From Alphaproteobacteria bacterium (lineage in GTDB: Bacteria > Pseudomonadota > Alphaproteobacteria > UBA7887): a stretch of 64,000 nucleotides of DNA. The DNA lies in assembly GCA_030739735.1 (NCBI GenBank), contig JASLYQ010000001.1, positions 95,633-159,632 on the forward strand, given 5' to 3'. This document shows positions 15,355 through 24,538 of this stretch, piece by piece. The notes under the pieces are model-generated. The model was not told where the DNA came from and did no database searches. It was given only the letters and a program-made list of their open reading frames with translations. Each line of letters opens with the position of its first letter. Positions within the stretch are counted from its first letter, which is position 1. The position numbers were made by a program, and so were the translations under genes.

Positions 15355-16142
15355 AAGTGCGCGACAACCTTGCCGAGTTCTTCGATCTCAACCTCGACCA
15401 CCGCGCCCAGCTCGATCCACTGGGTCTGCACCAAGCTACCGAGCAGGACGAACTCGCCGGCTCTGAGCGGCAGGCCGGCCTCGGCGCGGCGGTTGGCGAG
15501 CCAAGTGAGCGCGGCGAAAGGATGGCCGAGGATATCGCTGCCGACGCCCTTACCAACCTCCGTGCCGTCGACCGTCATGCGACCAGACAACGCCGCCAAG
15601 TCAAGGCCACGCCAGTCGGAGACAGGACGGCCGAGCACGCAGCCAGCGGCGAAAAAATCGTCAGCGATCAGGGTCGGCGTATTAATGCTGCGGTAATCGA
15701 TGAAGCGGTCGTTGACCACCTCGATCGCCGCCATCACCGTGCGCACAGCATCACCGACGCTGTCGCGGTCGTAGACCTGCCCACCTGGTAGGTCGGCGGC
15801 GATGCTGACCGCGATTTCGCATTCGACGCCGAGATGCTGGTAGTCGCCATGCGCGAAGCTGCCGTCGCCTTGATGCGCCAGGCCATCAAAAACGGCACCG
15901 GAGCAGGGAGTATTGATACCGAGATAGCCCTGCATAACTTCGGTTGTGCAGCCGATCTTGTGGCCAGCAACATGACCCTGCCCGGCATTGCTCAAAATCG
16001 CGTGCAGGCGCTCCTGCACCGCATAGGCTTCGGCCTCGTCGACAGGCCGGGAGGTCTGCGGCAGCGCGCCGAGGCGCGCGCCTTCCAGCCTCCCACGGGC
16101 CAGGCGCTGCGCGGCCGCATCGATTGCCGAAGCGCTCATCAT
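15351..16142 (-). CDS. 2-keto-4-pentenoate hydratase-like protein (FAH superfamily)
   Basis: About 263 residues from ATG 16142, which overlaps the PhzF stop (ATGA). The segments GHKIGCTTEVMQGYLGI, HLGVECEIAVSIAADLP (metal-binding Glu pair) and SDWRGLDLAALSG match the MhpD/DmpE group, which hydrates 2-hydroxypenta-2,4-dienoates in meta-cleavage pathways or acts as oxalocrotonate decarboxylase. No other meta-pathway gene is adjacent, so the real substrate may differ. A second member of the family is at 53501-54265. Confidence 0.8.
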   Translation of the reverse strand: MMSASAIDAAAQRLARGRLEGARLGALPQTSRPVDEAEAYAVQERLHAILSNAGQGHVAGHKIGCTTEVMQGYLGINTPCSGAVFDGLAHQGDGSFAHGDYQHLGVECEIAVSIAADLPGGQVYDRDSVGDAVRTVMAAIEVVNDRFIDYRSINTPTLIADDFFAAGCVLGRPVSDWRGLDLAALSGRMTVDGTEVGKGVGSDILGHPFAALTWLANRRAEAGLPLRAGEFVLLGSLVQTQWIELGAVVEVEIEELGKVVAHF

Positions 16143-16930
16143 GCCAGAAGCTCTCCTTTCCAAACCGTAGTGGCGTGCCCGGCGATGGCTACCCTATCGC
16201 CGCGGGCGCCGACGCGCAGAAGGCCGCCGCGAGCCGACAACTGCGCCGCCAGCATATCATCGCGACCAAGGCGCGCGGCCCAGAACGGCGTCAACGCGCA
16301 ATGGGCCGATCCGGTCACCGGATCCTCATCGATACCGGCACGCGGGGCGAAGAAACGCGAGACAAAATCGACCTCCCCGTTTGCAGTATGAGCAGTGACG
16401 ATGATGCCGCGGCAGTCGACCTGGGCGAGACGGGCGAAATCGGGCGCCAACCCGCGCAGCACGCCTTCGCCGTCAAGCTCGATGAGCCAGTCCATGCGGT
16501 TGCGCCCGCTCCAGCGCGGCAGGCTGTCGAGGCCGTCGGCAAGCGCCTCGGGTGCAGGCGCCTCCTCGGCCGGCTCGGCGGGAAAGTCGAGTGCGATCCA
16601 GTCACCATCACGCATCGCCGTGAGGCGCCCGCTGGCGGTATCGAAACGCGCCTCGGCATCGGACGCAAGTGCCCCCGTTTGCCACAGCACATGAGCACTA
16701 GCCAGCGTTGCATGGCCGCACAAATCGACTTCATGCAAGGGTGTGAACCAGCGCAGCCCGAAGACATCTTCGCCGGGCACGACAAAGGCCGTCTCCGAGA
16801 GGTTCATCTCGGCCGCCACACTTTGCATCCAGGCAGGTTCTGCAGGTGCGTCGAGCACGCAGACCGCCGCTGGATTGCCGGCGAATGCTGCCTCCGCGAA
16901 CGCATCCACCACCTGAATAGGCCTTGTCAT
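16139..16930 (-). CDS. PhzF-family isomerase/epimerase-like protein
   Basis: A 263-residue protein from ATG 16930, with a GGAGG ribosome-binding site 11 bases upstream; the open frame further upstream lacks homology. The family marks are VVDAFAEAAFAGNPAAVCVL at the N-terminus, the catalytic Glu in MNLSETAFV, CGHATLASAHVL, and DPVTGSAHCAL in the second half. PhzF folds as two diaminopimelate-epimerase-like lobes and isomerises a dihydroanthranilate in phenazine synthesis, but most relatives have unknown substrates. No other phz gene is present. Confidence 0.88.
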   Translation of the reverse strand: MTRPIQVVDAFAEAAFAGNPAAVCVLDAPAEPAWMQSVAAEMNLSETAFVVPGEDVFGLRWFTPLHEVDLCGHATLASAHVLWQTGALASDAEARFDTASGRLTAMRDGDWIALDFPAEPAEEAPAPEALADGLDSLPRWSGRNRMDWLIELDGEGVLRGLAPDFARLAQVDCRGIIVTAHTANGEVDFVSRFFAPRAGIDEDPVTGSAHCALTPFWAARLGRDDMLAAQLSARGGLLRVGARGDRVAIAGHATTVWKGELLA

Positions 16931-17305
16931 CGCTGCGACGTGCCTCCCGGATTCCAGCGCGCCCGCGCTTGTAGCACAGCTTCCGCTACTTGTAGCAGAG
17001 ACATCAGTCGAGGCGAAACCGCACTTTCGTGATGGTCCGACAGGCAAAGAGAGCGATGCAGGGAGGTGCCGAGATCGTCAGCGCACAAGGCCCACGCCCA
17101 ATGCTTCGCTACCCCCCCGCAGGACCCGCCCGAGCCTGGCATGCGCAGGAGGACGCCCCCGGCTAACCTTCTGCCAGCCGCGACCACAGGAACGCGCGAG
17201 ATTCCAGCATGCCTCCCTCGATCCGCGAGATACCGTGTTCGCGCTGATGACGCCACCGGCCTCTTAGGGTTTGACCCGCCCGCGGCAAGCGCCTAGCGTT
17301 TGCCA
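16931..17305. other. Intergenic gap, no recognisable gene
   Basis: About 375 bases between the divergent PhzF and dimeric-barrel genes. A 109-codon minus-strand ORF (16927-17256) runs through it, but its composition and lack of any motif argue against coding. It probably holds the two divergent promoters; no clear hexamers were found. Confidence 0.3.
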
Positions 17306-17929
17306 ATGGCATTGCTGGGCAACGGATTGCTAGCCGTCTGGAACGACATTCCACCTGACGTCGAGACACGGTTCAACAGCTGGTATCGCGACGAGCATAT
17401 GGCGGAGCGGGTTGCCCTGCCCGGCTTTCGGCGTGGCCGGCGCTATCATGCGCTCAACGGGGCGCCAGCCTATGGCGCGCTTTACGAATGCGATACACCC
17501 GAGGCCATGGCGTCGGAGGCCTATAGCGCGCAGCTCGACGACCCTACACCGCTGACATCCGAGATGTTGGCGCAGTTCAGCAATATGCACCGCACGGTCT
17601 GCCGCGTCGAAGCGAGCCGCGGGCGCGGCATGGGCGGAGTACTAGCGGTTTTGCGGCCGGGCGACGAAGCCGCGGCCACCCGCTTCGCCGGCGGCATATC
17701 TAGCCTGCTCGAATGCTCCGGCATCGTGGCAGCACATCTTTGTGTCGGCGTTCCCGCGCTGACCCATAACGATAGTGTCGAGACGCGCGTACGCGTCGGC
17801 GCCGACAAACTCGATGTCTGGCTGGCACTTATCGAAGGCAACGATGCTACAAGCCTGCGCGCGGCGCTCGGCAGCGCGCCGGCAGCGCTATACGAGTTGA
17901 TCCACGTGATCCACATCGACGATCTGTGA
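17306..17929 (+). CDS. Hypothetical protein with EthD-like dimeric alpha/beta-barrel features
   Basis: A 207-residue protein from ATG 17306 (an in-frame TTG two codons earlier is less likely). The N-terminal WNDIPPDVETRFNSWYRDEHMAERVALPGF has the F-x-x-W-Y-x-x-E-H-x-x-x-R pattern of small dimeric alpha/beta-barrel proteins, and the C-terminal half may be a second copy of the fold (ELIHVIHIDD). No catalytic function can be stated. Its stop overlaps the GTG of the MATE pump gene (GTGA). Confidence 0.65.
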   Translation: MALLGNGLLAVWNDIPPDVETRFNSWYRDEHMAERVALPGFRRGRRYHALNGAPAYGALYECDTPEAMASEAYSAQLDDPTPLTSEMLAQFSNMHRTVCRVEASRGRGMGGVLAVLRPGDEAAATRFAGGISSLLECSGIVAAHLCVGVPALTHNDSVETRVRVGADKLDVWLALIEGNDATSLRAALGSAPAALYELIHVIHIDDL

Positions 17930-19224
17930 ACGTCACGTCCTTGCGGGTCTGGCGCCTGGCGCTGCCCAATATCCTCGCTAATCTGACCATCCCCCTGCTC
18001 GGGGCCGTCGATACCGCCGTGATCGGACATCTAGGGGCAGCCGAGATCGGTGCAGTGGCGATCGGCAGCACGGTGTTCTCGTTCCTCTATTGGGGCTTCG
18101 GCTTCCTGCGCATGAGCACCACCGGCGTCGTCGCGCAGGCTCATGGTGCAGGCGACGGCGAGGCCGTGGTCGCCACCTTCCTGCGCGGCAGTATCCTTGC
18201 GGTCACTTTCGGGCTAGCGCTAGTCGCCCTGCAATGGCCACTGATCCAGGGCGCGCTTGCCATCATCGCGCCAAGCGAGGCGGTGAGCGCGGAAGCCACG
18301 AGCTATCTTGGCATGCGTATCTGGGGAGCGCCGGCGGCACTGCTCAACATGGTCGTCCTCGGCTGGCTGATCGCGCGTCAGCGCATGGGCACGGCACTCT
18401 GGCTGCAGCTGTTGATCAACGGTAGCAACATCGTGCTCGATATGGCCCTTGCCCGCGGCCTGGAGATGAACGTGGCCGGCGTGGCGCTAGCAACTGTGAT
18501 CGGGCAATGGCTCGGGGCCGGGGCTGGCATCGCCGTGATCCTGCGTCAGAGCCCCCGCCTGGCGCCCGCTTGGCCCTGGGCAAGCGTACTCGACAGAGTG
18601 CAGCTGGCAGAAATGCTGCGCCTCAATGTGGACATCCTCGTGCGCACCCTGCTAGTCATCACCAGCTTCTCGATGATGACCGTGCTCGGCGCGCGCTTTG
18701 GCGACGAAGTGCTAGCCGCCAACGGCATATTGCTGCTGTTACAGGGCTTCCTCTCCTATGGCCTCGACGGCTTTGCCCACGCGGCGGAAGCACTGGTGGG
18801 TGAGGCCGTAGGCGCTCGCGATAAGCGGGCCCTGAGCGCCGCGGTCAAGGGCACCACGATTGCGGCGGCAAGCGTTGCAGCGGGCTACATGATCGTCTTT
18901 TGGCTGGCCGGTAATACCTTGGTTGGGCTGGTGACCAGCGTGCCGGAGGTACGCGCAACCATCGCGCTTTATCTGCCTTGGACCGTCGCCTCCCCGCTGA
19001 TCTCGGTCTGGTCCTATCAACTCGATGGCATCTTCATCGGCGCCACGCGAGGCCGTGCCATGCGCAATGCCATGATCGCTTCCGTCGCGTTCTACGTGGT
19101 AGCGCTACTACTGCTCGTACCAGCCTATGGCAATGGCGGATTGTGGACCGCTTTCCTGGTGCTGATGGCGGCGCGCGGCGTTACTTTGACAATCGCTTAT
19201 CCACGGCTCGCGCGCACGATTTAA
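17926..19224 (+). CDS. MATE-family efflux protein, DinF-like
   Basis: A 432-residue protein with 12 predicted membrane segments in two six-helix repeats. NILANLTIPLLGAVDTAVIGHLG at the N-terminus and DGFAHAAEALVGEAVGA near residue 285 are the DinF/NorM half-repeat signatures. These pumps exchange cations for drugs or oxidised compounds. GTG 17926 is chosen because it overlaps the preceding stop and leaves the first helix intact. Confidence 0.88.
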   Translation: MNVTSLRVWRLALPNILANLTIPLLGAVDTAVIGHLGAAEIGAVAIGSTVFSFLYWGFGFLRMSTTGVVAQAHGAGDGEAVVATFLRGSILAVTFGLALVALQWPLIQGALAIIAPSEAVSAEATSYLGMRIWGAPAALLNMVVLGWLIARQRMGTALWLQLLINGSNIVLDMALARGLEMNVAGVALATVIGQWLGAGAGIAVILRQSPRLAPAWPWASVLDRVQLAEMLRLNVDILVRTLLVITSFSMMTVLGARFGDEVLAANGILLLLQGFLSYGLDGFAHAAEALVGEAVGARDKRALSAAVKGTTIAAASVAAGYMIVFWLAGNTLVGLVTSVPEVRATIALYLPWTVASPLISVWSYQLDGIFIGATRGRAMRNAMIASVAFYVVALLLLVPAYGNGGLWTAFLVLMAARGVTLTIAYPRLARTI

Positions 19225-19272
19225 GCGTGTTAATAAGGGGTCCTATTTGCTACTTCACTCTGGAAAACTAGT

Positions 19273-20427
19273 ATGAAAGTCGCGATTCCGAAGGAAATCC
19301 GCGAGAACGAAACTCGTGTGGCCGCCTCGCCAGCCATGGTGAAAAAGCTCGTCGAACTAGACCTTGAGGTGGTCGTACAAAGCGGTGCCGGTCTGGCCGC
19401 GTCCACCCCCGACGAGGCCTTCGTTGAGGCTGGGGCCGACATCGCTACCGATGCTGCCGCCACCTACGATGGCGCCGATCTCGTGCTTAAGGTGGCGCGG
19501 CCGATGACGGCTAACGAGGGCACGGACGAGATGGCGTTGCTGCCGAGCGGCGCGACGTTGGTAGGCCTGCTCGCGCCCTTGCAGCATCGCGACCAGGTGG
19601 CGGCCTATGCTGCGGGGGGCATCACCGCCTTCGCCATGGAGCTGATCCCGCGCATCAGCCGGGCCCAGAGCATGGATGCGCTGTCGTCCCAAAGCAATCT
19701 CGCGGGCTACAAGGCGGTGCTCGACGCGGCCAACGAGTTCGGCCGCATCTTCCCCATGATGATGACCGCCGCCGGCACAGTTGTCCCCGCCAAGGTGCTG
19801 GTGCTCGGCGCCGGCGTCGCCGGTTTGCAGGCAATCGCGACGGCCAAGCGCCTCGGCGCCGTGGTTTCCGCCTTCGACGTGCGGCCCGCGGTTAAGGAGC
19901 AAGTCGAGAGCCTCGGCGGCAAGTTTATCGAGGTCGCTGACGAGGATGCCGAAAGCGCCGAAAGCGCGGGCGGCTACGCCACGGAGATGAGCGAGGACTA
20001 TCAGCGGCGCCAGAGCGAGCTGATACACGAGACCCTTAAGAGCCAGGATATTGCCATCTGCACCGCCCTGATCCCAGGGCGCACGGCACCGACCCTAATC
20101 ACAGAGCTAATGGTTAGCGGCATGAAGCCAGGTTCGGTGATCGTCGATTTGGCGACCGAGACCGGCGGCAATTGTGAGCTCAGCGAACATGGCAAGGTGG
20201 TGGTCAAGAAGGACGTGAGCATTGTCGGCCACGCTAATGTGCCGGGCCGCGTGCCAGTCGATGCCAGCGCGCTTTATGCCCGCAACCTGCTCAATTTTCT
20301 CAGCCCCATGATCAATACCGAGTCCAAGAGCTTGGCAATCGATTGGGAGGACGAGGTAAACACCGGTGCCTGCCTCACCCGCGACGGCAAGGTGCTCCAC
20401 CCGTTGTTGACAGGGGGAGTGAACTGA
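19273..20427 (+). CDS. pntAA: NAD(P) transhydrogenase subunit alpha part 1
   Basis: A 384-residue soluble NAD(H)-binding domain (dI). It has [17 protein letters not shown] at the N-terminus, the RQD-loop region ([18 protein letters not shown]) and a Rossmann motif GAGVAGLQ near residue 176. In alphaproteobacteria the alpha subunit is split into this piece and a small membrane piece, as here. With PntAB and PntB it couples proton entry to NADPH formation. The first gene of a three-gene operon; RBS for the next gene (GGGGGAG) overlaps its 3' end. Confidence 0.95.
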   Translation: MKVAIPKEIRENETRVAASPAMVKKLVELDLEVVVQSGAGLAASTPDEAFVEAGADIATDAAATYDGADLVLKVARPMTANEGTDEMALLPSGATLVGLLAPLQHRDQVAAYAAGGITAFAMELIPRISRAQSMDALSSQSNLAGYKAVLDAANEFGRIFPMMMTAAGTVVPAKVLVLGAGVAGLQAIATAKRLGAVVSAFDVRPAVKEQVESLGGKFIEVADEDAESAESAGGYATEMSEDYQRRQSELIHETLKSQDIAICTALIPGRTAPTLITELMVSGMKPGSVIVDLATETGGNCELSEHGKVVVKKDVSIVGHANVPGRVPVDASALYARNLLNFLSPMINTESKSLAIDWEDEVNTGACLTRDGKVLHPLLTGGVN

Positions 20428-20429
20428 AA

Positions 20430-20744
20430 ATGATCGATCCGTTCATCGTTGATTTCACTATTTTCGTACTTGCCGTATTCGTCGGCTATTACGTGGTCTG
20501 GAGCGTCACCCCGGCACTCCACACACCGCTTATGTCGGTAACCAACGCCATTTCTGGCATTATCGTGGTCGGCGCGCTGATCGCCGTCGGCACCCAGGTC
20601 GATACCATTGCGAAAGGCGTCGAGGAAGGTATGACATTCTCGCAGGTGATCGGCATCGTCGCGGTTGCCATCGCGTCTGTAAACATATTCGGTGGCTTCA
20701 TCGTCACCCAGCGCATGCTAGCGATGTTCAAGAAGCGGCGCTGA
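20430..20744 (+). CDS. pntAB: NAD(P) transhydrogenase subunit alpha part 2
   Basis: A 104-residue membrane protein from ATG 20430, two bases after the pntAA stop. It contains three hydrophobic helices ([51 protein letters not shown]), the FGGFxVTxRML end being diagnostic. It forms part of the proton channel domain dII together with the N-terminal part of PntB. The longer upstream open frame lies inside pntAA and is not used. Confidence 0.94.
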   Translation: MIDPFIVDFTIFVLAVFVGYYVVWSVTPALHTPLMSVTNAISGIIVVGALIAVGTQVDTIAKGVEEGMTFSQVIGIVAVAIASVNIFGGFIVTQRMLAMFKKRR

Positions 20745-20753
20745 GGGGCGGCC

Positions 20754-22142
20754 ATGTCAGTAAATCTCTCTGCGCTCGCCTATCTTGCCGCCGCAGTCTG
20801 CTTCATTTTTGCCTTGAAAGGACTGTCCTCACCAACTTCGTCACGGCGCGGAAACCTGTTCGGCATGGCCGGCATGGCCATCGCTATCGCAACCACGTTA
20901 GCCCAGCCTGGCATGAGTTCGTTTGGCTGGATTGTCACCGCCATGGCGGTCGGCGGCGCGGTCGGCGCAATCATCGCGTTAAAAATCGAGATGACGGCGA
21001 TGCCACAGCTCGTTGCGGCCTTCCACAGCCTGGTCGGCCTAGCGGCAATATTCGTCGCGGCAGCCGCATTATATGCGCCCGAAGCATACAGTATTGCCGG
21101 CGCCGACGGCGTTATCAAGACCGCCAGCCGCATCGAGATGTCGCTCGGCGTGATTATCGGCGCCATCACCTTCACCGGCTCAATCATCGCCTTTGCCAAG
21201 CTGCAGGCACTGATGTCGGGTGCGCCGGTTACCTTTCCCATGCAGCACCTGGTAAACCTGTTCGTGGGCGTGGCAATCGTTGGACTGATGATAGGCTTCT
21301 GCCTCAATCAGAGCCCGGAGCTGTTTTGGGCCATGACGGCGCTAGCTCTGGCCATCGGTATCATGATCATCATCCCTATCGGTGGCGCAGACATGCCGGT
21401 AGTGATCTCTATGCTCAACTCCTATTCGGGCTGGGCCGCGGCTGGCATCGGCTTCACGCTGCAGAACACTGCACTGATTATCGTCGGGGCGCTGGTCGGT
21501 TCGTCCGGCGCAATTTTATCCTACATCATGTGCAAAGGTATGAATCGCTCCTTCATCAGCGTCATTCTCGGCGGTTTCGGGGCCGAGGACGGGGCGCAGG
21601 CTACAGGCCGCAGCGACAAGACCGTGAAGTCGGGCAGCGCTGACGATGCTGCCTTCATCATGACCAACGCGGAGACAGTCATCGTCGTGCCCGGCTACGG
21701 CATGGCGGTGGCGCAGGCCCAGCATGCCCTGCGCGAGATGGCGGATGAGCTGAAGAAGGCAGGCGTCACGGTAACCTATGCCATCCACCCCGTCGCCGGC
21801 CGCATGCCGGGACACATGAACGTGCTCTTGGCCGAAGCAAATGTACCCTACGAGGAAGTTTTCGAGCTCGAGGAGATCAACTCCGACTTCCCAACAGCCG
21901 ACGTCGCCTTCGTTATCGGCGCCAACGACGTCACCAACCCGGCCGCGCATAACGATCCGCAAAGCCCAATCGCCGGCATGCCCATCCTCGATGTTGAGAA
22001 GGCGAAGACGGTACTATTCGTCAAGCGCTCGCTGTCGCCGGGCTATGCCGGCATCGACAACGAGGTGTTCTACCAGGACGACACCATGATGCTGTTCGGC
22101 GACGCCAAGAAAATGGTTGAGGAGATCGTTAAGGCTTTATAA
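20754..22142 (+). CDS. pntB: NAD(P) transhydrogenase subunit beta
   Basis: A 462-residue protein. About nine membrane helices (residues 1-260) complete the proton channel; ATFHSLVG-like AAFHSLVGLAA near residue 92 and the HLVNLFVG segment are conserved. The C-terminal dIII domain binds NADP(H): VIVVPGYGMAVAQAQHAL near residue 308, and GANDVTNPAA near 390. It starts 9 bases after pntAB with a GAGGGG ribosome-binding site. Confidence 0.95.
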   Translation: MSVNLSALAYLAAAVCFIFALKGLSSPTSSRRGNLFGMAGMAIAIATTLAQPGMSSFGWIVTAMAVGGAVGAIIALKIEMTAMPQLVAAFHSLVGLAAIFVAAAALYAPEAYSIAGADGVIKTASRIEMSLGVIIGAITFTGSIIAFAKLQALMSGAPVTFPMQHLVNLFVGVAIVGLMIGFCLNQSPELFWAMTALALAIGIMIIIPIGGADMPVVISMLNSYSGWAAAGIGFTLQNTALIIVGALVGSSGAILSYIMCKGMNRSFISVILGGFGAEDGAQATGRSDKTVKSGSADDAAFIMTNAETVIVVPGYGMAVAQAQHALREMADELKKAGVTVTYAIHPVAGRMPGHMNVLLAEANVPYEEVFELEEINSDFPTADVAFVIGANDVTNPAAHNDPQSPIAGMPILDVEKAKTVLFVKRSLSPGYAGIDNEVFYQDDTMMLFGDAKKMVEEIVKAL

Positions 22143-22153
22143 TAGCACCTATC

Positions 22154-22891
22154 GTGATAGGTCACCGGGGCGCCCCGGCGCTCGCGCCCGAGAACACCCT
22201 GAGCGGCATTCGTGAGGCACAACGAGCGGGGCTTGACTGGGTCGAGCTCGATGTCATGCTGACCAGAGACAGGGTGCCGGTGATCTTCCACGACCACCGC
22301 CTGGAGCGGCTAACAGGAACAAATGGCTTCGTTTCACAAACGCTGTCGGACGATGTCGTCGGCCTGTCTGTATCGGGTTGTAAGTCGCCAGAGAACACGG
22401 TGCCTACGCTTGCCGATGCCTTAGCGTTGGTTGTCGAGCTATCTCTCAATCTGAGCCTTGAAATCAAGGTCAACAGGCTCGCCCACGGGCGGACGCCAGA
22501 GCGCTGGCAGGTAGCGACAGCCGAGACCGTCTGCGCCGTGCTGGGGACCTGGCGACCGACGAGCAAGCAGCGCATCATTCTTGGCAGCTTCCATGCCGCT
22601 TGCCTGCATGTAGCGCGCGAACGCCTGCCGCAATGCGACCGCGACTTCAAGGTCGGCCGCCACCGCCGCGGCTGGCGTCAGATAGTAGCCGAAACTACAC
22701 CGCAGATCCTCTCCTTCGACCATCTCTATGATGGCCCACGGCGCATCGCTGACTATGCCGGGCGCGTGTCCACGGTCTGGGCCTACACGATCAACGACCC
22801 CATCGCCGCCCGCAAGCTGGCCGGGCGCGGCGTCAGCGGCATCTACACCGATAGGCCGGGACCGATATTGGCGGGCTTCGACCGGCCCTAA
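22154..22891 (+). CDS. Glycerophosphodiester phosphodiesterase
   Basis: A 245-residue GDPD-family enzyme that cleaves glycerophosphodiesters to glycerol-3-phosphate and an alcohol. Residues 4-6 are the catalytic HRG, followed by PENTLSG, WVELDVMLTRD and the second catalytic HDH, and SLEIK near residue 100. The start is GTG 22154; only three residues precede HRG, shorter than usual by several residues. It follows pntB by 11 bases and may be read through from it. The cytoplasmic UgpQ-type is most likely, as no signal peptide is seen. Confidence 0.85.
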   Translation: MIGHRGAPALAPENTLSGIREAQRAGLDWVELDVMLTRDRVPVIFHDHRLERLTGTNGFVSQTLSDDVVGLSVSGCKSPENTVPTLADALALVVELSLNLSLEIKVNRLAHGRTPERWQVATAETVCAVLGTWRPTSKQRIILGSFHAACLHVARERLPQCDRDFKVGRHRRGWRQIVAETTPQILSFDHLYDGPRRIADYAGRVSTVWAYTINDPIAARKLAGRGVSGIYTDRPGPILAGFDRP

Positions 22892-22979
22892 GCCTCCAGA
22901 TCTATGATGTGAGATCTGTAATAGGGCCGCTTCTATAGGCCATAACACAGCGTGACCAGCCACGATTCTGGCCATGTTT

Positions 22980-23360
22980 ACACACTACACTCCAGAATGT
23001 GGTAGCGCCGTTCCTCAACGGGCGCTGTGCGCAAATAGTGGTCATAAGGGTGGCCAGAGTAGGTGGTCTTGAGCTTTATCTGCCGCTGCTCGACGTCCTG
23101 CAAGTCGCAGGTGCCCTTGGCACTCGCAATCGATGCTGTGGCACCAGACCTCAACGAGACCGACCACTTGGCATTGCACCAGCGTGCAATCGACGAGGGT
23201 GTTCACGTTGTGGCTCGGTATGTCTGTATTCTGCACCAGTACGAAATCTGGAGTGGTCCCTCCCGAGGTGTGGACGGGATTAGGCGCCAATGCGGCGGCG
23301 GTATAGCACACAGACAAAGAAGAGAAGCCCTGCAGGCATCGCAGCCTGCATATCCTCCCC
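22980..23360 (-). other. Gap with possible frameshifted gene for a small secreted protein
   Basis: The 480-base gap 22892-23373 has no intact ORF with homology. On the minus strand a GGGGAGG site precedes ATG (about 23359) that opens a signal-like run AAMPAGLLFFVCVL. The frame closes after 23 codons, but the +1 frame continues TAAALAPNPVHT (a cleavage-site-like AxA) to about residue 80. A third frame gives a plausible tail (IKLKTTYSGHPYDHYLRTAPVEERRYH) ending TAA at 22978-22980. Two frameshifts would be required. This is weak and may be coincidence. Confidence 0.25.
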
Positions 23361-23373
23361 TGTCCTTAATGGT

Positions 23374-23748
23374 CTATCCACTCGCTATCACCTCGTGCTC
23401 CTCGCCGACCCAGATAGCCGAGTTGGCAAGATCGATAAAGCGACATTCATCCTCGTAGAGGGCCTTACCTGCGGCACGAGCCTCCGGGCTTTCATGCAGC
23501 GTAGCGACGGCCTCGCGACTTTCATACCAGAGCTCGGCGATGCCGTCATAGGCTTGCTCGCAGCCGCGCGAGGCGGTCAGCCCCTCGGTCAGTGCACCAT
23601 GGTCGGTGTGGAGTTGGACGTAGCGCAGAATGCCGAGCGCCTTCTGGTTCTGGCGCACCAGCGGCGCATGATCCTCGCGCCAGGTGCGCTGGAATTCCTC
23701 GACGCTAAGATGGGGCAGACGCCGCAGACAAAAAGCAAGCTTGATCAT
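23374..23748 (-). CDS. EthD-domain protein
   Basis: A 124-residue dimeric alpha/beta-barrel protein. KLAFCLRRLPHLSVEEFQRTWREDHAPLV is the typical EthD opening (F-x-x-x-W-x-x-x-H) and the C-terminal F-I-D-L-A strand completes the fold. EthD is needed for ethyl tert-butyl ether degradation in Rhodococcus, but most family members are small enzymes or accessory proteins of degradative clusters with unknown roles. Its ATG overlaps the stop of the GST gene (ATGA). It is last in a run GST, CoA-transferase, GST, EthD. Confidence 0.82.
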   Translation of the reverse strand: MIKLAFCLRRLPHLSVEEFQRTWREDHAPLVRQNQKALGILRYVQLHTDHGALTEGLTASRGCEQAYDGIAELWYESREAVATLHESPEARAAGKALYEDECRFIDLANSAIWVGEEHEVIASG

Positions 23749-24538
23749 GCGGCGATATCCCTTTTTAGCTTCTCCAGATACGGCGCGACGTCGGGCGCAA
23801 AGGCCTTGTGTGTGGCGAGACGACGGTAATGTGCCATGGCGCTCGGATAAGTATTATCCTCACCTACGATGGGGGCAAGGTCTTGTGCTGCAAGCTTACG
23901 GTGCAATGCTTTCTCTCGCGAGAACAGTGTTAGCTCACAAACAAAATAGATATCTGCCAGCGTGATACCGTCGCCGACCAGATAATCATGCCGTGCAGCG
24001 CCCGCTCGATGCCGCTCATCCAGGTGTCCCAGACAGCGGCGGCGCGGACATGGATCTCCAACGTCACACTATCGGCGTTCATGGCTAGCAAATAGATCTG
24101 GCTGTCACGCGCAAAGACCAAGCTGGCATCGAGAAAGCTGTCGATACGCGAGGCCTGGTAGGCGTCGTCCCCATAGAGCGGATAGCGCGCGGTGCCAAGG
24201 CGCGCGACCGTACGCATGATGCTGTTGGATTCGAAAATACCGGTCTCGCCGTCGGGGCTGAAAGCGGCGGGCACGGTACCGAAGGGATGGGCTTTGAGAA
24301 AAGTGTCGGTCTTGTAGAGCACGCCGTCGAAGCCGGTGCGGCTTTGCCGTGCTAAAGGGCCGTCTGGGTCGCCCTCGCCGTCTCGAAGCGGACGGGCGTC
24401 GAAATCCCACAGCCAATCGCGTAAGGCCCGCGGCTTGTCGCCACGCACCTCGATCTCCAAACCACTGAGCCGCGCCGCGATCGCCGCCTTCCAGAGCCGC
24501 GGATTGGGCAGGTAGATGAAGACGCGCAAAGCACTCAT
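23745..24538 (-). pseudogene. Glutathione S-transferase with a C-terminal frameshift
   Basis: The ATG-started frame (24538 to about 23990) encodes a thioredoxin-like N-domain (PNPRLWKAAIAARLSGLEIEV) with GTVPAAF and ESNSIMRTVARLG, as in GSTs with glutathione-binding Pro and Glu-Ser. Near 23990 homology moves to another frame: HDYLVGDGITLADIYF..., the conserved GST C-domain N-capping box, which then runs to a TGA (23745-23747) overlapping the EthD ATG. A single missing base around 23990 explains this. That the tail and the ATGA overlap are preserved suggests a recent mutation or a sequencing error. Confidence 0.8.

Noticed and set aside
14189..15556. A 455-codon minus-strand frame
   Set aside because: It overlaps the MFS transporter and hydratase genes in another frame, is rich in Arg/Ala/Pro and shows no motif.
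16927..17256. A 109-codon minus-strand ORF upstream of PhzF
   Set aside because: A faint similarity to a LysR C-terminus was considered but there is no helix-turn-helix and no start near a ribosome-binding site.
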